DNA of 64,000 bases from Sporodiniella umbellata (GCA_025677835.1 JAIXMR010000096.1:1-64000); one strand, 5' to 3'. Positions 46,691 through 59,040 are shown, counted from the first letter of the stretch. The notes: generated by a model not told the origin, from the sequence alone. A program made the numbers and translations.

Positions 46691-48585
46691 GACATTGAAG
46701 GTTCTTTTTTACCTAATCGAGAAGATTTTCATCCAAGAAGAAATCAAGCGAGGCAAAAATTAGCGTCTTTACCTGGCGATCGATTCAGAGATCTTTCGAG
46801 TGATATTCATTATGAAATCAAGCGTCGATATCCTTTTGTAGAAAAAGTAAGAATGAGCTCCAAAAGAATGTTTAATTAACCAGGGTGCGATGCCAGACAA
46901 AAGCCAACGGAAAACCAAGTCAGTCTACCCACATTGTTCCTGTCAAAGGCATGATGAGCGTGGAGTCTATTGATTATTTAGACGAGGATCTCGGGGTGAT
47001 GAAAGCTTCCAGAACGGAAAATTTGGATAGCTTGATGAGCGATTTAGGAAACATGGTGAAACCATCACCGGGAGAAGTACTGTTAAAACAAACAAAGAAT
47101 GAATACACGTTCTCTAATGTATAAGGCACACTTTCCTCAGCCCAAAACAACTGAAGAAGATATAAGAAGAGCTTATGAATCTAAAGTGATATCCATGGCA
47201 CAACAAATCAAGTCACTTCAGCTGTCATTAGAGGTAAGGTCGTCAGTGGTTAAAACAAAAAGGAAACCAAGTATTGTCTATAGAAAACAGGCGGGTCTTG
47301 TGGGAATAAGGTAGGGATCATAAAAAGACTCTAGAGAGAGGAAAGACTGAAAGAGGTTGATTAGAATGAAGGGGGAGATGAACTAAAAGAAAAATACAAT
47401 CGATTGTTGAACGACCATCGAGAACAACAGGCGGTAAACGATTATTATTGTTATGATGATAAAGGCTAACAGCATCAAAAAAAAAAAAAAAAAAGGCAGC
47501 CCAAGGGGTCAAGAACGAAAGTCGTCAATTGATTGAGGAGCTCAAACAACTGTCAGAGAAAAACGAGAATTTAAGGATGGAGAAAGAGCGAGCCGAGAAT
47601 GAGATTGAGCGGTTATGTGAAGAAAGCAAAGCATGGCGAACGCGATACGAGAGTCTGCAGAGTGAGATGAGGACATACAAGGTGAGATCAGTCCAGTACG
47701 ATCCTGGTGATGCGCTTTCACGTGTATTGAAACCCACGTCAAAAGGGGCGATTGAGCATCCGTTGATTCTGGAGTACCAAAAGGCCATTGATGCACTGAT
47801 GCAGACGTCACGTTCGGCCGAGCCTACGGATGTGTTGAACAGTATGCGTACGATTGTGTTTTCTTGCAAGTCGATTACAGCACAGGTGGAAGCGTACGAG
47901 ATCCAGCGCGGTCTCTCTGAAACGGATCAGACCCGCCTTTACGAACTCAAGAAACGGTTCTCGACAGGGCTCTCGGGTCTCTTGTCAGCCACGACGGGTT
48001 TCGCTTATGGGATGGGTCTCAGTCCAGTCAGTTTGGTAGATGCGGCCGCGGTCACGTTGACTACCACCATGGTGGATCTTGTCAAGCTCTTGGGCATCCG
48101 TTCCGTTACAGCAACAGGCCAAGGCGTCCATCGAAACAGCCATCTGTTGGGTCCACGTCAACTTTCGGTATATGCAAAAAAAAAAAAAAAAAAAAAAAAA
48201 AATGGAACTCATAAAATAACATATACAATTAGCCATTCTTAAAACGAGAGGCGGAACAGATGATGAACTCGGTCCAAAGCCTGTTGGCTGCGATGCGATC
48301 GGGCGAGAACGATGTATTCCAGCTGATGACTTTTATTGTTCAAATGGTCTCTAATATTCTCAGTGTCTCCCGGCGGTCTCTCTCGGCCCCTGAAGGTGCT
48401 CGTTATCAGCCCGAGGGTCTCTTGATCCTCTTTGAACTCGAAAAATGTCACCATCACATCCTGAATTTAAGAGATACCCGTTTTTCCAGTCAAGAGCCTA
48501 TACACCCTATGACCCAACAAAGTCTAGCTCAGGTATCTTGCGACCTTGAAAAATACATTCAAAAACTCATTGACATACTGGAAAT

Positions 48586-48589
<4 letters not shown>
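46262..48589 (+). CDS. SPA2: Polarisome scaffold Spa2-like protein
   Basis: Eight exons (46262-46406, 46480-46611, 46701-46846, 46897-47076, 47141-47233, 47365-47433, 47496-48167, 48233-48589) join in phase to 597 residues. Two Spa2-homology (GIT/SHD) repeats lie in the first 145 residues, each with the RQKL..L....F..L..D...E..RR pattern (ARQKLSRLNNLQFHELATDV and ARQKLASLPGDRF). A heptad-rich coiled coil follows (about 190-300), then a helical C-terminal domain. Spa2 organises Bni1, Cdc42 effectors and MAPK modules at the growing tip. The exon 5-6 interval (47234-47364) could hide one more small exon, so that junction is less certain. The stop codon opens a TAA repeat. Confidence 0.85.

Positions 48590-48616
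<27 letters not shown>
48587..48616. repeat. (TAA)n microsatellite beginning at a stop codon
   Basis: Ten TAA units. The first is the stop codon of the SPA2-like gene, so every unit is an in-frame stop. A poly-T run follows at about 48638-48661. Confidence 0.95.
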
Positions 48617-48620
<4 letters not shown>

Positions 48621-48721
48621 GAATGATGAGCGTAGTTTTTTTTTTTTTTTTTTTTTTTTTTGTGAGGGGGTAGATTGTATATGCCGATGTATAGATAGAT
48701 GAATACATCGATAGATATGTA

Positions 48722-48768
48722 TGTGTGTTTGTGTGTTTGTGTGTGTTTGTGTGTGTGTGTGTGTGTGT
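48722..48768. repeat. (GT)n-rich microsatellite
   Basis: Interrupted GT/TTTG repeat in the convergent spacer between the SPA2-like and Rua1-like genes. Confidence 0.9.
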
Positions 48769-48790
48769 ATGTGTTTATAGAGAGAGAGTT

Positions 48791-49775
48791 TTATATGTAT
48801 TTGGGTCTTTTTATCGGTAGCTGTTCCTGATAAACATCTTTTCTGAGCATGTTTCGGGGCTTGGGTCGATCGTAGATGTGACACTAAAGAGAGATAAGGA
48901 TGTTGGATCAAAAGAATGGATGAGAAGCTTACTTTATGAGCATGCCTGTACCAGAGCACGCTATTTTTTCTTTTGGAATTACAAACGGGGACAAACTCTT
49001 TGCATTGATGACAGAGGCCTTCGAGAGCGTCTTGTTTGCCCTGCCTTTGTTCTATTGGGTTTTGAAATCGTTTGCCAGAGACAGAAGAGATGCCATGGAA
49101 GAACTGTTTGTGATACCAATAAGCGCTATTTTTGAGCTGAAGCCATTTGCCGGAAGGGCAGGTATCGCAGTAGCCTTCTTTGGACTGACCAGTGTATCTG
49201 ACCCATTTGGGTGTGTATTCGTCGCCTTCGTATCTCAGTTTCTGACGTCGAGGAATAGCACTTGGGTTCGTTTTGGCAGCCTCGACATCGGCTTCTGTGA
49301 TATGAGGATAGTCCTCTGGCGTCTCTTCGTCTTCCTCCTCTTTGACCTGTTTCAGCTCGTCTTCCTTAGGCTGAACCATCTTTTGCCATGCATGGATATC
49401 ACTGGGGGTAGCCATACTCACCCGACGGCTGGCAATCCCTGACATAGGTGGGGCCAAATGACCAGGATCCAGTTGTTCAGACAGGCTGCGTTTACGCCGA
49501 ACTGTCGTGGTTTCTGTTGACCAAGGTAGTGGATTAAACTCGATCGCTGGCTCTCGTTTAACCGAAAGGGGGCCGAAGCGATCTGGATTGGGAGGTTGGA
49601 AAATATTAGGCAGCGACGATCGGTGATCCATAGCACTCCATGCAGAAGGCATACTTTGTGGAGGCATCAGTTGAACTGCAGTTGAATGACGTCTTCTCTG
49701 TAGCGAATAGGGATCGGAAGGGGTATAGTGTTGAGACGTCATGTCGAAACTTAAAAAATCTAATCATTGAAGAGT

Positions 49776-49809
<34 letters not shown>

Positions 49810-50004
49810 AGAGAGAGAAAATCAATACTCTCTATCCAATTAAAACTCACCTTGGTTGAAATCATTGGAAAGCGCATAATTCGTATGACTGCTGAACATG
49901 CCCATTAGATTGGCATTGTCCATGGCTGCCGGGTCATGAATGATCGGGTCGTTATCAGATAGCAAGGCATAGATATCTGCTTCTTGAGACGTGGGGTTGT
50001 ACAT
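48791..50004 (-). CDS. Rua1 C-terminal-domain transcriptional regulator
   Basis: Three exons on the minus strand (50004-49851, 49759-48933, 48883-48791) join to 357 residues. The N-terminal 220 are Ser/Pro/Gln-rich with acidic patches. The C-terminal 120 carry a Cys/His/Trp-rich domain: YCDTC...KWLQL, SAYWYHKQFFHGIS, GLCHQCKEFVPV and WYRHAHK then CH across the last intron. This matches the Rua1 C-terminal domain (formerly DUF4451) found in fungal regulators such as Ustilago Rua1. The expected role is a nuclear, zinc-dependent DNA-binding regulator; its targets cannot be read from sequence. The acceptor at 49760 was chosen because the more obvious TTAAG site breaks the frame. The first intron holds a 30-base A run. 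Confidence 0.82.
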
Positions 50005-50468
50005 AGCAATGAATAGAAAACAAATAGAGTAAGGGAGATAAAGAGAAAAAAAAAAAGTAAAAAAAAAAGAAAAAGAAAAAAAAAAAAAAAAAAATATGTC
50101 TAACTGTTAATCATGTGCATATTCAATCTCCAATGGTCTCTGCTTTCACTCTTGTACATCTTTTAACGCTCTGACGGCGGACTACAGAGAGAAGCCATGT
50201 AAATGTATCACTTTGCCTTTCACTGGTCATCATTGGTTCAGTGCTACATTCTGACTTTGAAACCGTTTGAAAACCTTGCTTTCAAAAAAATAAAGTCTAA
50301 CCACTTAAGTTGTCTAACCTGGCTTTTTGTTTTATTTCACTCATTTTTGGCTCAATTCACCACCAAGGCAAAAGAAAAGAAAATGGAGATCTTTTTTGAT
50401 GAACGAATTCAGGACAAGAAGCCTTTACTGTCATCAGCGTTGAAAGTCTTAAAAGAACTTTAATAGTC

Positions 50469-50500
<32 letters not shown>

Positions 50501-50510
50501 TAATAATAAT
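50469..50510. repeat. (TAA)n microsatellite
   Basis: Trinucleotide repeat with one CAA interruption. Confidence 0.9.
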
Positions 50511-50856
50511 TATAAAAATAAAAATAATTACTGCTGACAATCAATCTTTTTTGTTCGCAGCGTTTTTATAAATAAGCACATTGCAATCTTTTTTTATGCT
50601 GAAGAGTAACAAAATAGGGAAATGATAATGATTCTAATAGAAATAAAGAAAGATACACGCACATAAAAAACATACACAAAATGTATAGAGTGTTTTTTTT
50701 TTTTAAACCTTAAATTTTTTTTTTTTTTTCAGTTGAATGACATTAGATGGTGCAGTTTTACTCTAACAAGGTCATACAGCATAGACGTGGTTCAATCTCC
50801 GTGCAGATAGAAAAAGAGGGGTAAATGAATGATGATTGAATGGAATCAGAAAAAAT

Positions 50857-50902
50857 AGAGAGAGAGAGAGAGAGAGAGAGATATATATATAAATATATAT
50901 AT
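50857..50902. repeat. (GA)n followed by (AT)n
   Basis: A GA dinucleotide repeat of about 12 units followed directly by AT repeats. Confidence 0.9.
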
Positions 50903-50965
50903 TTTTTATTGCTATTGTTATTAGTGCTGTTTTTATGGGATGAGGGAATGAGATGAGGTTTTGTT

Positions 50966-53049
50966 TTATTTCTGAGCTTGTTTTAATTGTCTGCGGAGGG
51001 ATTCGAATTCGGTTTCCTTTTCAGCACATTTCATTTTCATTTGGATCAATATGGACTCTGTTTCTGAAAGCTGGTTGGCAAGATAGACGTTCTTTTCTGC
51101 CAGTTTACGATTATCTTCTGTTTGTTTATCAAAAGACGATCTGAGCTGAGCGTACTCATGACTCAGTTGTTCTTTTTCGCACGTCACACGAGCCACCTCC
51201 ATCTTGCTGGTGATGATATGCTGGGTGAGCTCATTGTTTTCTGTTTTGGCAGTAGAGAGGGCACCCTCAACAGAACGAATATGTTCGGACAATTGACCAT
51301 TGATTCTTCTCAGGTTATCTTCAGGTGAGATCGAGCGTGAATCTCGCGTGTCAACCTCTTCAGTATACTGCTGGGCAAGGCGAGCCATGAGCTTGGTGGG
51401 TAACTCGACGCGATAAACGTCTTCTACAAAGCCATCGCTGTCTTCCTATAGCGCATGAGGTTGAGTCTCAGTAAGGGCTTCTATGTATTAAAACGCTTAC
51501 TTGAAACAGATGGAACACGCCGTTGGACAAGAACTCGATCAGGGCATCAAACTTGAGCTTCAGAATATGCTCTTGATTTCGTACAATGATGGCAATCGCA
51601 ATCTGAACCAAGACCTGAGGCCCCTCGATAAACAAGAGGTCCATAATGCGAAAGGAGAGCTCGATAGGACATCGATAGGAAAATAAGGTGATAAACCATT
51701 GTGAGGCGTACATGGACGGGCTCACCCCTTCATGTTCCATATGGCGATGAACGACAGGTAACTTTTGTTGAAAGAGATTATCGAATTGGTACATGTGCTG
51801 ATGCAACGTTTCCATTTTAGGCGTAAAATGCCCTCTTAGGTTGTATTTACCCATCAGTTGAACCAGCACGGAAAATGTGTCCTGTTCGGGCAACTAAATA
51901 GCAAGTCAGTAAACAAAGACCTATCCGATGGACAAACGTTTACATGAATCAAAAGACAACCGATCACAAAAGCCAAGCCTTGACAGTAACCCACCTCCTG
52001 GTCAAACAGACTGTAGGCTTTGGCTACCCGAAACAGGCGCTGTCGACCGGATTCGGTCATAAAGTAAGGATGCTTGGGGAAAGTACGGGTCAGATCACGC
52101 TGGATCTGTTTCTCAAACAGACTGGGTTCTTTCAACAGTTCATGATAGTCCATCAGATCCAGATCTCTGGATTTCGAAATAATCTGCCAGGCATGGCCTC
52201 GAATCGAAGGAGGGATCCCTCCTTTGGCTAGATGATGCCTGAGTTCATCCATCTGGTGTTCCAAAACATGGCCTGGCTCGGAAAGGGTGTTGGACCAGAA
52301 CGCTACATTACAACAGGTGAGTTTTACTCTCAATAGGCTTTTCGCTTACACCAGTCGTTAGGACTATCGTCGTTGGCTTGGTGATGTGCCAGGGTCGCTA
52401 ACGCTTCTTGTTTGAGACCCGCTTGTTTTTCAGAGTCGTAGGTATGATCGTAATGGGTAAAGCGTTTGATGACTATCTGGCTCGATTGGCGCAAACCCAT
52501 CGACTTTCGACTCATCCTTCGTTGCTGAAACGTTTGTGACGGCCGGGAGACTGCCTCGGGTGATAAGGGAATCGCTGGCACAGGAGGCATCGAGGTCGGC
52601 CGCTTGAATTTGTTGCTCAGCGTAGAGATAATGCTCGTTCGGTTGTTGCTGTGTGCTGGCGGTGATTTCAAGATGGGCACGCTAGATTCTTCTTTACTGT
52701 AGTGGGAGCGAGGGGGGGAAGTCACTGTGGTTTCGATCGAAGACATATCATCATCGCTCGTACCCGCCGTATGGTGGTCTGTCAGCTTCTCTTCTTCTTC
52801 TTCATCATCATCATCGTCTTCATCTGAACTGCTATCGTCCTCGCTTGACCCTTCGTCATCGGTTTTCACTTGAATCTTGAACCCAAAATGATCCATAAAC
52901 TCTTTATTGTGGGGATTCAGTAACGCTTCATCTACAACGTCTAAATCGTATTGTGCCATCTGAAATTCGCTTGTCACTGTCTCTTCTTCGCTCGACTCTT
53001 CGTCGCTGTGATATTCTTTGTATACAGGTTGGTCAACAAGTGTGGTCAT
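50966..53049 (-). CDS. TBC-domain Rab GTPase-activating protein, Gyp5/EVI5-like
   Basis: Four exons on the minus strand (53049-52350, 52302-51944, 51893-51501, 51445-50966) join to 643 residues. The N-terminal 230 are acidic and Ser-rich, including a long Asp/Glu run near residue 80. The TBC domain (about 235-455) has the linker DWSFWSNTLS and the two catalytic fingerprints: the arginine-finger motif GIPPSIRGHAWQI and the glutamine-finger motif VGYCQGLAFVIG. A coiled coil fills roughly the last 130 residues. The order acidic N-terminus, TBC, coiled coil is that of yeast Gyp5/Gyl1 and animal EVI5, which inactivate Rab/Ypt GTPases in exocytosis at polarised sites. Both catalytic residues are present, so activity is expected. 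Confidence 0.9.
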
Positions 53050-53683
53050 AAGGAGTGCGTTATTAAATATATCTATAAAAAAAAAAAAAAAGGAAAAAAA
53101 ACAAGTTGATTTTAAATGTGTACAACTCTGTATTTAAACTCCAAAAAGAGTTTGTTTTTTTTTTTTTTTTTTTTTTTTTTTGAGCAACCTTTCTTGACTG
53201 CTAGAACATAAAGCGCTGAGTTACTGTTACTGCTACCAAAGCAAACAAGAACAGCAAAAAATAAAGCTGTGCTTTGGTTTGACGTCATTTCCAAAGTCTC
53301 ATGCTTTTTATCTGTCAATCCAAACACATACCTCCTTTGATCAAAAATCTTTCTTTGTCAAAAGACAAAGAGGATCCAAACCTCAAAAAATCGGGGGGGG
53401 GGGTCTTTTTTTTTTTTTTTTTTTTCTGTCATTGTATAGACAAAGCTAATCTCTTTCTCCGCTGATCCAAAAAAGAATTGCTTGCTAAATAACCAACGTG
53501 TGTAGATAATCAAAGTAGGGGTACAGCGTATAAGAACCCAAGCTTTTTAAACAGAATATCTTTTCTGAATACTAAACTAAACAGGGTCCAATTTCTCTTT
53601 TTTTTTTTTTTTTTCTTTTAACAAAGGAGAGGGCAAACAAAAGGAGGATAGCAGATACATTCCAAATAGAATCCTAATACTAC

Positions 53684-53686
<3 letters not shown>

Positions 53687-53717
<31 letters not shown>
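53687..53717. repeat. (TTA)n microsatellite
   Basis: About ten TTA units. Confidence 0.9.
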
Positions 53718-53720
<3 letters not shown>

Positions 53721-54519
53721 ACTATTAACCGCAAAACAGTATTAGGCTGAGATGGCACTGACTGATCCATTCAAAATCTTGCGTGTATCAATAAAAGCTG
53801 CTCTTGGGCGTATGTTATCTTCTAAAAGTCCATGTGCTCTTAACACACCCCCTTTTTTTTTTTTAAAAAAAAAAAAACAAGGCTCTATGTCTCTGATTGT
53901 TTGTCCTTATCGTTTTACTGTCAAGAAAGTATTTTAAAGTACAAAAAGCTAGAAACTGAACTATTACGAATGGCAATGTTGATAATCAACGTAATAAACT
54001 ATTTGATATTAAAAACAAATTATATTGAGCATTTTAAAACCACTTTCTTGGAACATACATCAAAAAATATGTACTACACCCATGATCTTTCCTGTGGCGT
54101 TACTCAGTGGAAAATAGAATCATGGAAATCGTACATTGTGCCTAACATAACCCGTGCTCACAGCACTCCGACTTTGGCTGTAATACACAGTATACCAAAA
54201 TCTGTCTCCGGACCGAGCCTATTCACATTCCATCAAATTGAATTACTGATAATCATGGCTACACTTGAGCTTCTCTCCCTTTATCAAGAATTCCATGATG
54301 GTTGTTTTATAGCCATTTGACATGTCATTTTGCTTTCTATGGTTTAGTGAATATACTGAAAGAAAAAAAAAAAAAAAAAAAAAAAAACTGCTATTATATA
54401 CTCTATTGCTTTTACTCCTTACCTAGTATTGTCTTTTTCGATCTGCCAATCGTTACAGAGTTCAAGTATGTTTAATATCATGTTGGATTGCTGTCTCTAA
54501 AATTTGAGCGACTTTATGA

Positions 54520-54541
<22 letters not shown>
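54520..54541. repeat. (CT)n microsatellite
   Basis: Eleven CT units followed by a T run and an A run, which could form a short hairpin. Confidence 0.9.
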
Positions 54542-54550
<9 letters not shown>

Positions 54551-55947
54551 TTTTTTTAAAAAAAAAAGATTTTGAATTGTTTCTATCTACTGATTCATGA
54601 TATACATCTTTTATCTAATTCCTTTAAATAGCGATAAAAAAATCCTTTTCGAGTCATTCTTTGCTTAGCTGTCATAAAGACGGACAAAAGCCAGAACTCA
54701 AGGATAGCATACAGTAAGCGTAGTTCTGATACCGTGAAGGGGATCATATCATTGCCATGCCTTTCTATCTCGTTTGGTCTCATCAAGTCTCTGGTTTGGA
54801 GAAACTCGATCTTCAGGAAAATGTTTGGGGTTAAGGTTCTTTATTCGGTTGGCAGTAGATAGCAAAATGTCCTTGGAAGAGACCTTCTAATATCATTCGG
54901 TATCTTTAGAAAGCATTGTGGAATGAATCTAACAACCTTGACTTTTGGTTCGAGTTGATTTTGATCCATGACTGGATACAGCTTCTTTTTTTTTTTTTTA
55001 AAAAAAAAAATAAGATATTTTATTGGTTAATTTTGTATCTGAGAATGCTTAACAACTTGTAGTCTCTTTTTTCAGAATAAATGGGGTACAGGATGATTTC
55101 TTTTTAATCCTATTTAATTTGAACAAACTACATATATACATATATAAAGCAGCGACTTGTTATCTTAGTCCAATGAAACGCTCTTGATAAATAAAAGATG
55201 TGTATGAAAAAAAAAAAACATTTTATGCTTTTGATCAAACATTGCAATTTCACAATACTATGGATCAAAAGCAGATACAATAGGAGTAGTAGGAAAAAAG
55301 GCAGAGTGGGCCGCATTTTCTATTAGAGTAAGGTTTAGTGTTTTTAAGGTAAAAGTTACTATAGCTTGCCTTTTCTCTATTGAAAGCAAAGGGATAAACC
55401 TGCCAGGAATCAATGAGGCCGTATGAGTTAAGCTAAAATCCTTTATACCTACGCTGTACTCGAGTATCTTGAGAGCTTTTGTCTTGTTATAACGCCCAAA
55501 GAATAGTATAAAAATTAGATATTTTTCACTCACAATCACTGAAAAAGGTAAAAAGGGGGGTTTGGACAGTAATGATAAAAAGTGGCACTTGAAACCGTTC
55601 CATAGTCTGCATCTCTATTCTGCCGGCGATCTAAAAAAAAAAAAAAAAAAAAAAGAGGTACTTTCAAGATTCAAATCTATGCAAAGGCGAGAGATCGGTA
55701 CAAGTGCTTTTTATGCATATAGATTACCCAATAATCTTTCTATAAATGAACTTTTGCAGAGGATTGCAAACTGATTACAACTGATGACTAAAGGGTCTCT
55801 TTTTTTTTTTTTAAGTTTGCATGCATAGAAAGAACGAAAAGTCGTCATTGTTAATCTAGATGATAAACTTGTACATAACAAAATTAAGACACTCTGATTG
55901 AAATTGTAAACCAAACCAATCTTTTTTTGCTATCAAATTCTTTCTTT

Positions 55948-55978
<31 letters not shown>

Positions 55979-56688
55979 CAAACAGACAGCTTTGTCTTTT
56001 AACAGAAGTTTGCAGTCATAAAAAAGTAGGCTTTATCAGCAAAAGTTTAAGAGTAGCTTACAAAGCAGACATTTACCTAAAATAAAAAGTTGGGGACGTC
56101 TCTTATTGAACCCAAGTTTGATTAGATTTCTTGGTAGTCTGCTATCTCTTTTTTAAAGTAAAACTTTTCTTTTTAAAAAGAAAAGTAAAAGGGTTAATAA
56201 TAAGTACGATGATCAGAGATGGTGTATGGTGTTGAAAAGACAAAGAGTTGATAAAGAAGAATCTCTTTCTTCGTTTTTGATTTTGAGATACCATAGATCC
56301 AAGTCCCCTGCCTCTAGTTGCAGTACAAAAGTAATCTCTTCTTTAAAAACTAAAACATATCCACTTTGCTTTAATATTATTGATTATTGAAAAGAAAAGA
56401 AAAAGTTGGAAAGAACTGGAAAAGAATCAATTATGTCAAACAGTGTTCTGTTTTTCTTTTTCTTTTTTTAAAACTTGGCTGATCTTTACAAACCACTTGA
56501 CTTGAAGTAAAACAAAAGGTCTTACGCTTAAATCGCGTTGCCTGCATAGCGTATGTAAGAATGGATGCGTTTTTCTAATTCTCACTCAAGACAAACCAAG
56601 ACTTTCTTCACAACACTGCAATGGCAATAAAAACCGTATTTTTTTTTTTAACGCATACATGTTTAGACAAGACCACTCTTACAACAAC

Positions 56689-56689
<1 letters not shown>

Positions 56690-56735
<46 letters not shown>
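56690..56735. repeat. (TAA)n microsatellite
   Basis: About fifteen TAA units preceded by CAA units. Confidence 0.95.
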
Positions 56736-56736
<1 letters not shown>

Positions 56737-57059
56737 GAGCAAGTCGCTTTGGCTTGATATAAAGCACATGTGACAACAGAAGGTTTGTATTGATTCTTTT
56801 CTTAAAACTAGCATTTTCATTGAACCCCTTCTTTTTTTTTCTTTTTCTTTTTTTAACCCTAAGCATTTCTGTTAGTATCAGTAACAAGAATACAGATAGC
56901 TAGAAAGCCCCCAAAAATATAAAAGTTGAAACTAAAAAGAATAAAATTCTTTTTGTATGCAATTTATCACAGAAAAAAAGCGCTGCTGTTTTCTTTTTTC
57001 TTCCTCCTTTTGTTCTTGGTTTTGTATAACAACATTATAGATTTGCGTTTAGAAATCCT

Positions 57060-58471
57060 ATGAAGCTTCGATCTTCTAAAATCATTGGCGAAGAAAAAGG
57101 TTCAGAGTGTCCAGAAGAGTCACCTGAAAAGATGATAAAGGATTGCTTTCCTCCTTCGCCTTTTAAAAATAGAAAACATGCCTCCAATTTAGACAGGTAA
57201 AGATAAACAGAGTAAAGCAGGTTTTGTAACAACTGTTGCCATTTCTTGTTGAGAAAAATAAAAAAAGATGTATATTACCTTATAAAGACCCAAGATTAAA
57301 AGAGAGTCGACATAAAGAGCAGAATCCAGAGACTCGAAAGCTAGTATGTTATATTCAGTCAGAGATGTTATGTGACCTTACAGCCGCTATGGACTACACG
57401 GATCTTTCGATTGATAAAGAAGGACCCTATGCTTTAAAATTCCAGTCGTCCCCCATGAGTGAAATTGGCCGCCGCATCTTATTAACGCGACATCCTCGAC
57501 GCAAGTTGAGTCCAACGCCGATCAAAGTCTTGGACGCACCCGATCTCAAAGATGACTTTTATCTCAACTTGGTCGATTGGGGAGTCAGCGACTGTTTGGC
57601 GATTGGACTGGGTTCAATCGTCTATCTCTGGAGTGTACACACAAGCAAAGTTGTAGAATTATGGGACGCAACACCAGATTCAATTGCCTCTGTTCGTTGG
57701 GCTCGGCGCGGTTGCTTTCTGGCGGTAGGAACACATCAGGGTCGCCTGTTGCTCTTTGACGCCCAGCAGCAACGTCTGATCCGAACCTGGCCATCCTGTT
57801 TCTCAGGAAGAATCAACAGCCTTGCATGGGCTTCGAATGTATTGAGTAGTGGTGGAAAGAAATGTACGGTCTACCACCACGATGTCCGGTCAGGCCGTCC
57901 GTACTTTCTTCAACTCAAAAGTCATACCCAGGAGATCTGTGGTCTTCAGTGGCATCCAGATGCACTATCCTTGGCTTCAGGCGGAAACGACAACATGCTA
58001 CTTGTCTGGGATGCACGTCAAGCCTACCCTGTTTACCGCTGGGATCAACATATGGCAGCGGTCAAGGCCATCAGCTGGAGCCCTCATCAACGAAGCCATT
58101 TGGTGAGCGGCGGCGGAACATCGGACAAAACTATCAAATATTGGGACACACTCACCGGCTCCTTGATACACTCTGTGCCCACTGGATCTCAAGTATGCAA
58201 TCTTGCCTGGTCTCAGAACACAGACGAGGTGATATCTAGTCATGGTTATGCTGACCCAGCGCTTTCTTCTTCCAACGAAATCAATATCTGGAAATGGGAT
58301 CGACGTCTCTGGACACTCTCAGGTCATAGCTCACGCGTACTCTACATGTCTTTAAGTACAGACGGAAATACGTTGGTGACAGGCTCTGCAGACGAAACGC
58401 TCATGTTCTGGGACTTGTTTCAAAAAGAGTATTGTTGTCAAAAGGCTCAAAAATTACCCTTTTTAAGATAG
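57060..58471 (+). CDS. Cdc20/Fizzy-family WD40 protein, APC/C activator candidate
   Basis: Two exons (57060-57196, 57268-58471) join in phase to 446 residues. The WD40 propeller (about 115-440) begins with the family hallmark KVLDAPDLKDDFYLNLVDW and includes GLGSIVYLW, the CDC20-type TCDLRSG-equivalent VYHHDVRSG, SHTQEICGLQWHPD and LASGGNDNMLLVWD. Cdc20/Cdh1 proteins bring substrates to the anaphase-promoting complex. The C-box, normally DRFIPxR, appears only as DRCILPYK, split by the intron, and the C-terminus ends ..LR instead of ..IR. It may be a divergent or meiosis-specific activator of the Ama1/Mfr1 kind. The frame is open upstream of the chosen ATG for nine codons. Confidence 0.85.
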
Positions 58472-58569
58472 TAAAACGTCACCTTGTATCACACGTCGTC
58501 TCTCTTTTTATTGTTTGTTTTGTTTTGTTTTAAGCTCGCTTTCTTTGTTTTCTGTATACATATTTATAG

Positions 58570-59040
58570 ATGACCCCTACGCAAGATTTATATGCAGGGC
58601 AATATCCACCGCCGCCACCACTGCTGCCTTCCGATCCATCGTTTGATCAGATCAACCCAGTTCAACCTGATGAAGAAATGAATTTAAAAGAGTATTTATA
58701 TGCCGAAAGAAGAGAAAAGCTCAGAAAGGAACAGCAGCAAGAGGCAGCTGCCCTGGACTGCCCTTCCGCAGTTAATAAAAACAGAGGCGTGTGTTGTTTT
58801 GGGGTTTCCTTCTTTGCCTGCTTTTGGACCCTTTTTTTGTTGGCCTTATTTTGGGCTGGCATTGCACTTATCATACTAGCAAAACATTTCATTGAAATAA
58901 CATGTCAAAATGAATCTAGTTTATGTGGGGAAGTAAAGTATTATGGGATTCTCTATGGAGGTATTGTGCTTGCATGTGTGTCTGGTTTGAGTGTAGTGTG
59001 GCGAATCATACATTGGCTGAGCCGAAAGAAAAGAAATTGA
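58570..59040 (+). CDS. Small two-helix membrane protein, unrecognised
   Basis: A single exon of 156 residues. The N-terminus is Pro-rich (YPPPPPLLP), then acidic, then a charged helix (YAERREKLRKEQQQE). Two hydrophobic spans follow: about residues 76-104 (Cys/Phe-rich) and 125-147. The loop between them holds two Cys (TCQNESSLCG) and a possible glycosylation site NES. The C-terminal residues KKRN fit a dilysine ER-retrieval motif, so ER/Golgi residence with both ends in the cytosol is a reasonable inference. The family is not recognised. It is convergent with the G-patch gene, only 45 bp apart. Confidence 0.65.
   Translation: MTPTQDLYAGQYPPPPPLLPSDPSFDQINPVQPDEEMNLKEYLYAERREKLRKEQQQEAAALDCPSAVNKNRGVCCFGVSFFACFWTLFLLALFWAGIALIILAKHFIEITCQNESSLCGEVKYYGILYGGIVLACVSGLSVVWRIIHWLSRKKRN

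Larger units (their letters stand above)
50005..50965. other. Spacer rich in simple repeats
   Basis: Holds the Rua1-like promoter and the 3' flank of the TBC gene. It has A-rich runs at 50050-50096, a (TAA)n at about 50469-50510, a (GA)n at 50857-50880 and an AT repeat to about 50902. An 86-codon plus-strand frame at 50203-50463 lacks any supporting signal. Confidence 0.5.
53050..57059. other. 4-kb spacer rich in homopolymers and microsatellites
   Basis: No supported gene. Notable simple sequence: T runs at 53157-53180 and 53406-53425, a ten-base G run at about 53393-53402, (TTA)n at 53687-53717, an A run at 54363-54387, (CT)n at 54520-54541, a T run around 55950-55978 and (TAA)n at 56690-56735. 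A 139-codon plus-strand frame at 53901-54320 is the longest but shows no motif or splice context. Confidence 0.5.

Noticed and set aside
48936..49442. 168-codon plus-strand frame
   Set aside because: Antisense to the conserved Cys/His domain exon of the Rua1-like gene; no family signal of its own.
53901..54320. 139-codon plus-strand frame
   Set aside because: AT-biased composition, no recognised motif, no ordered splice context.
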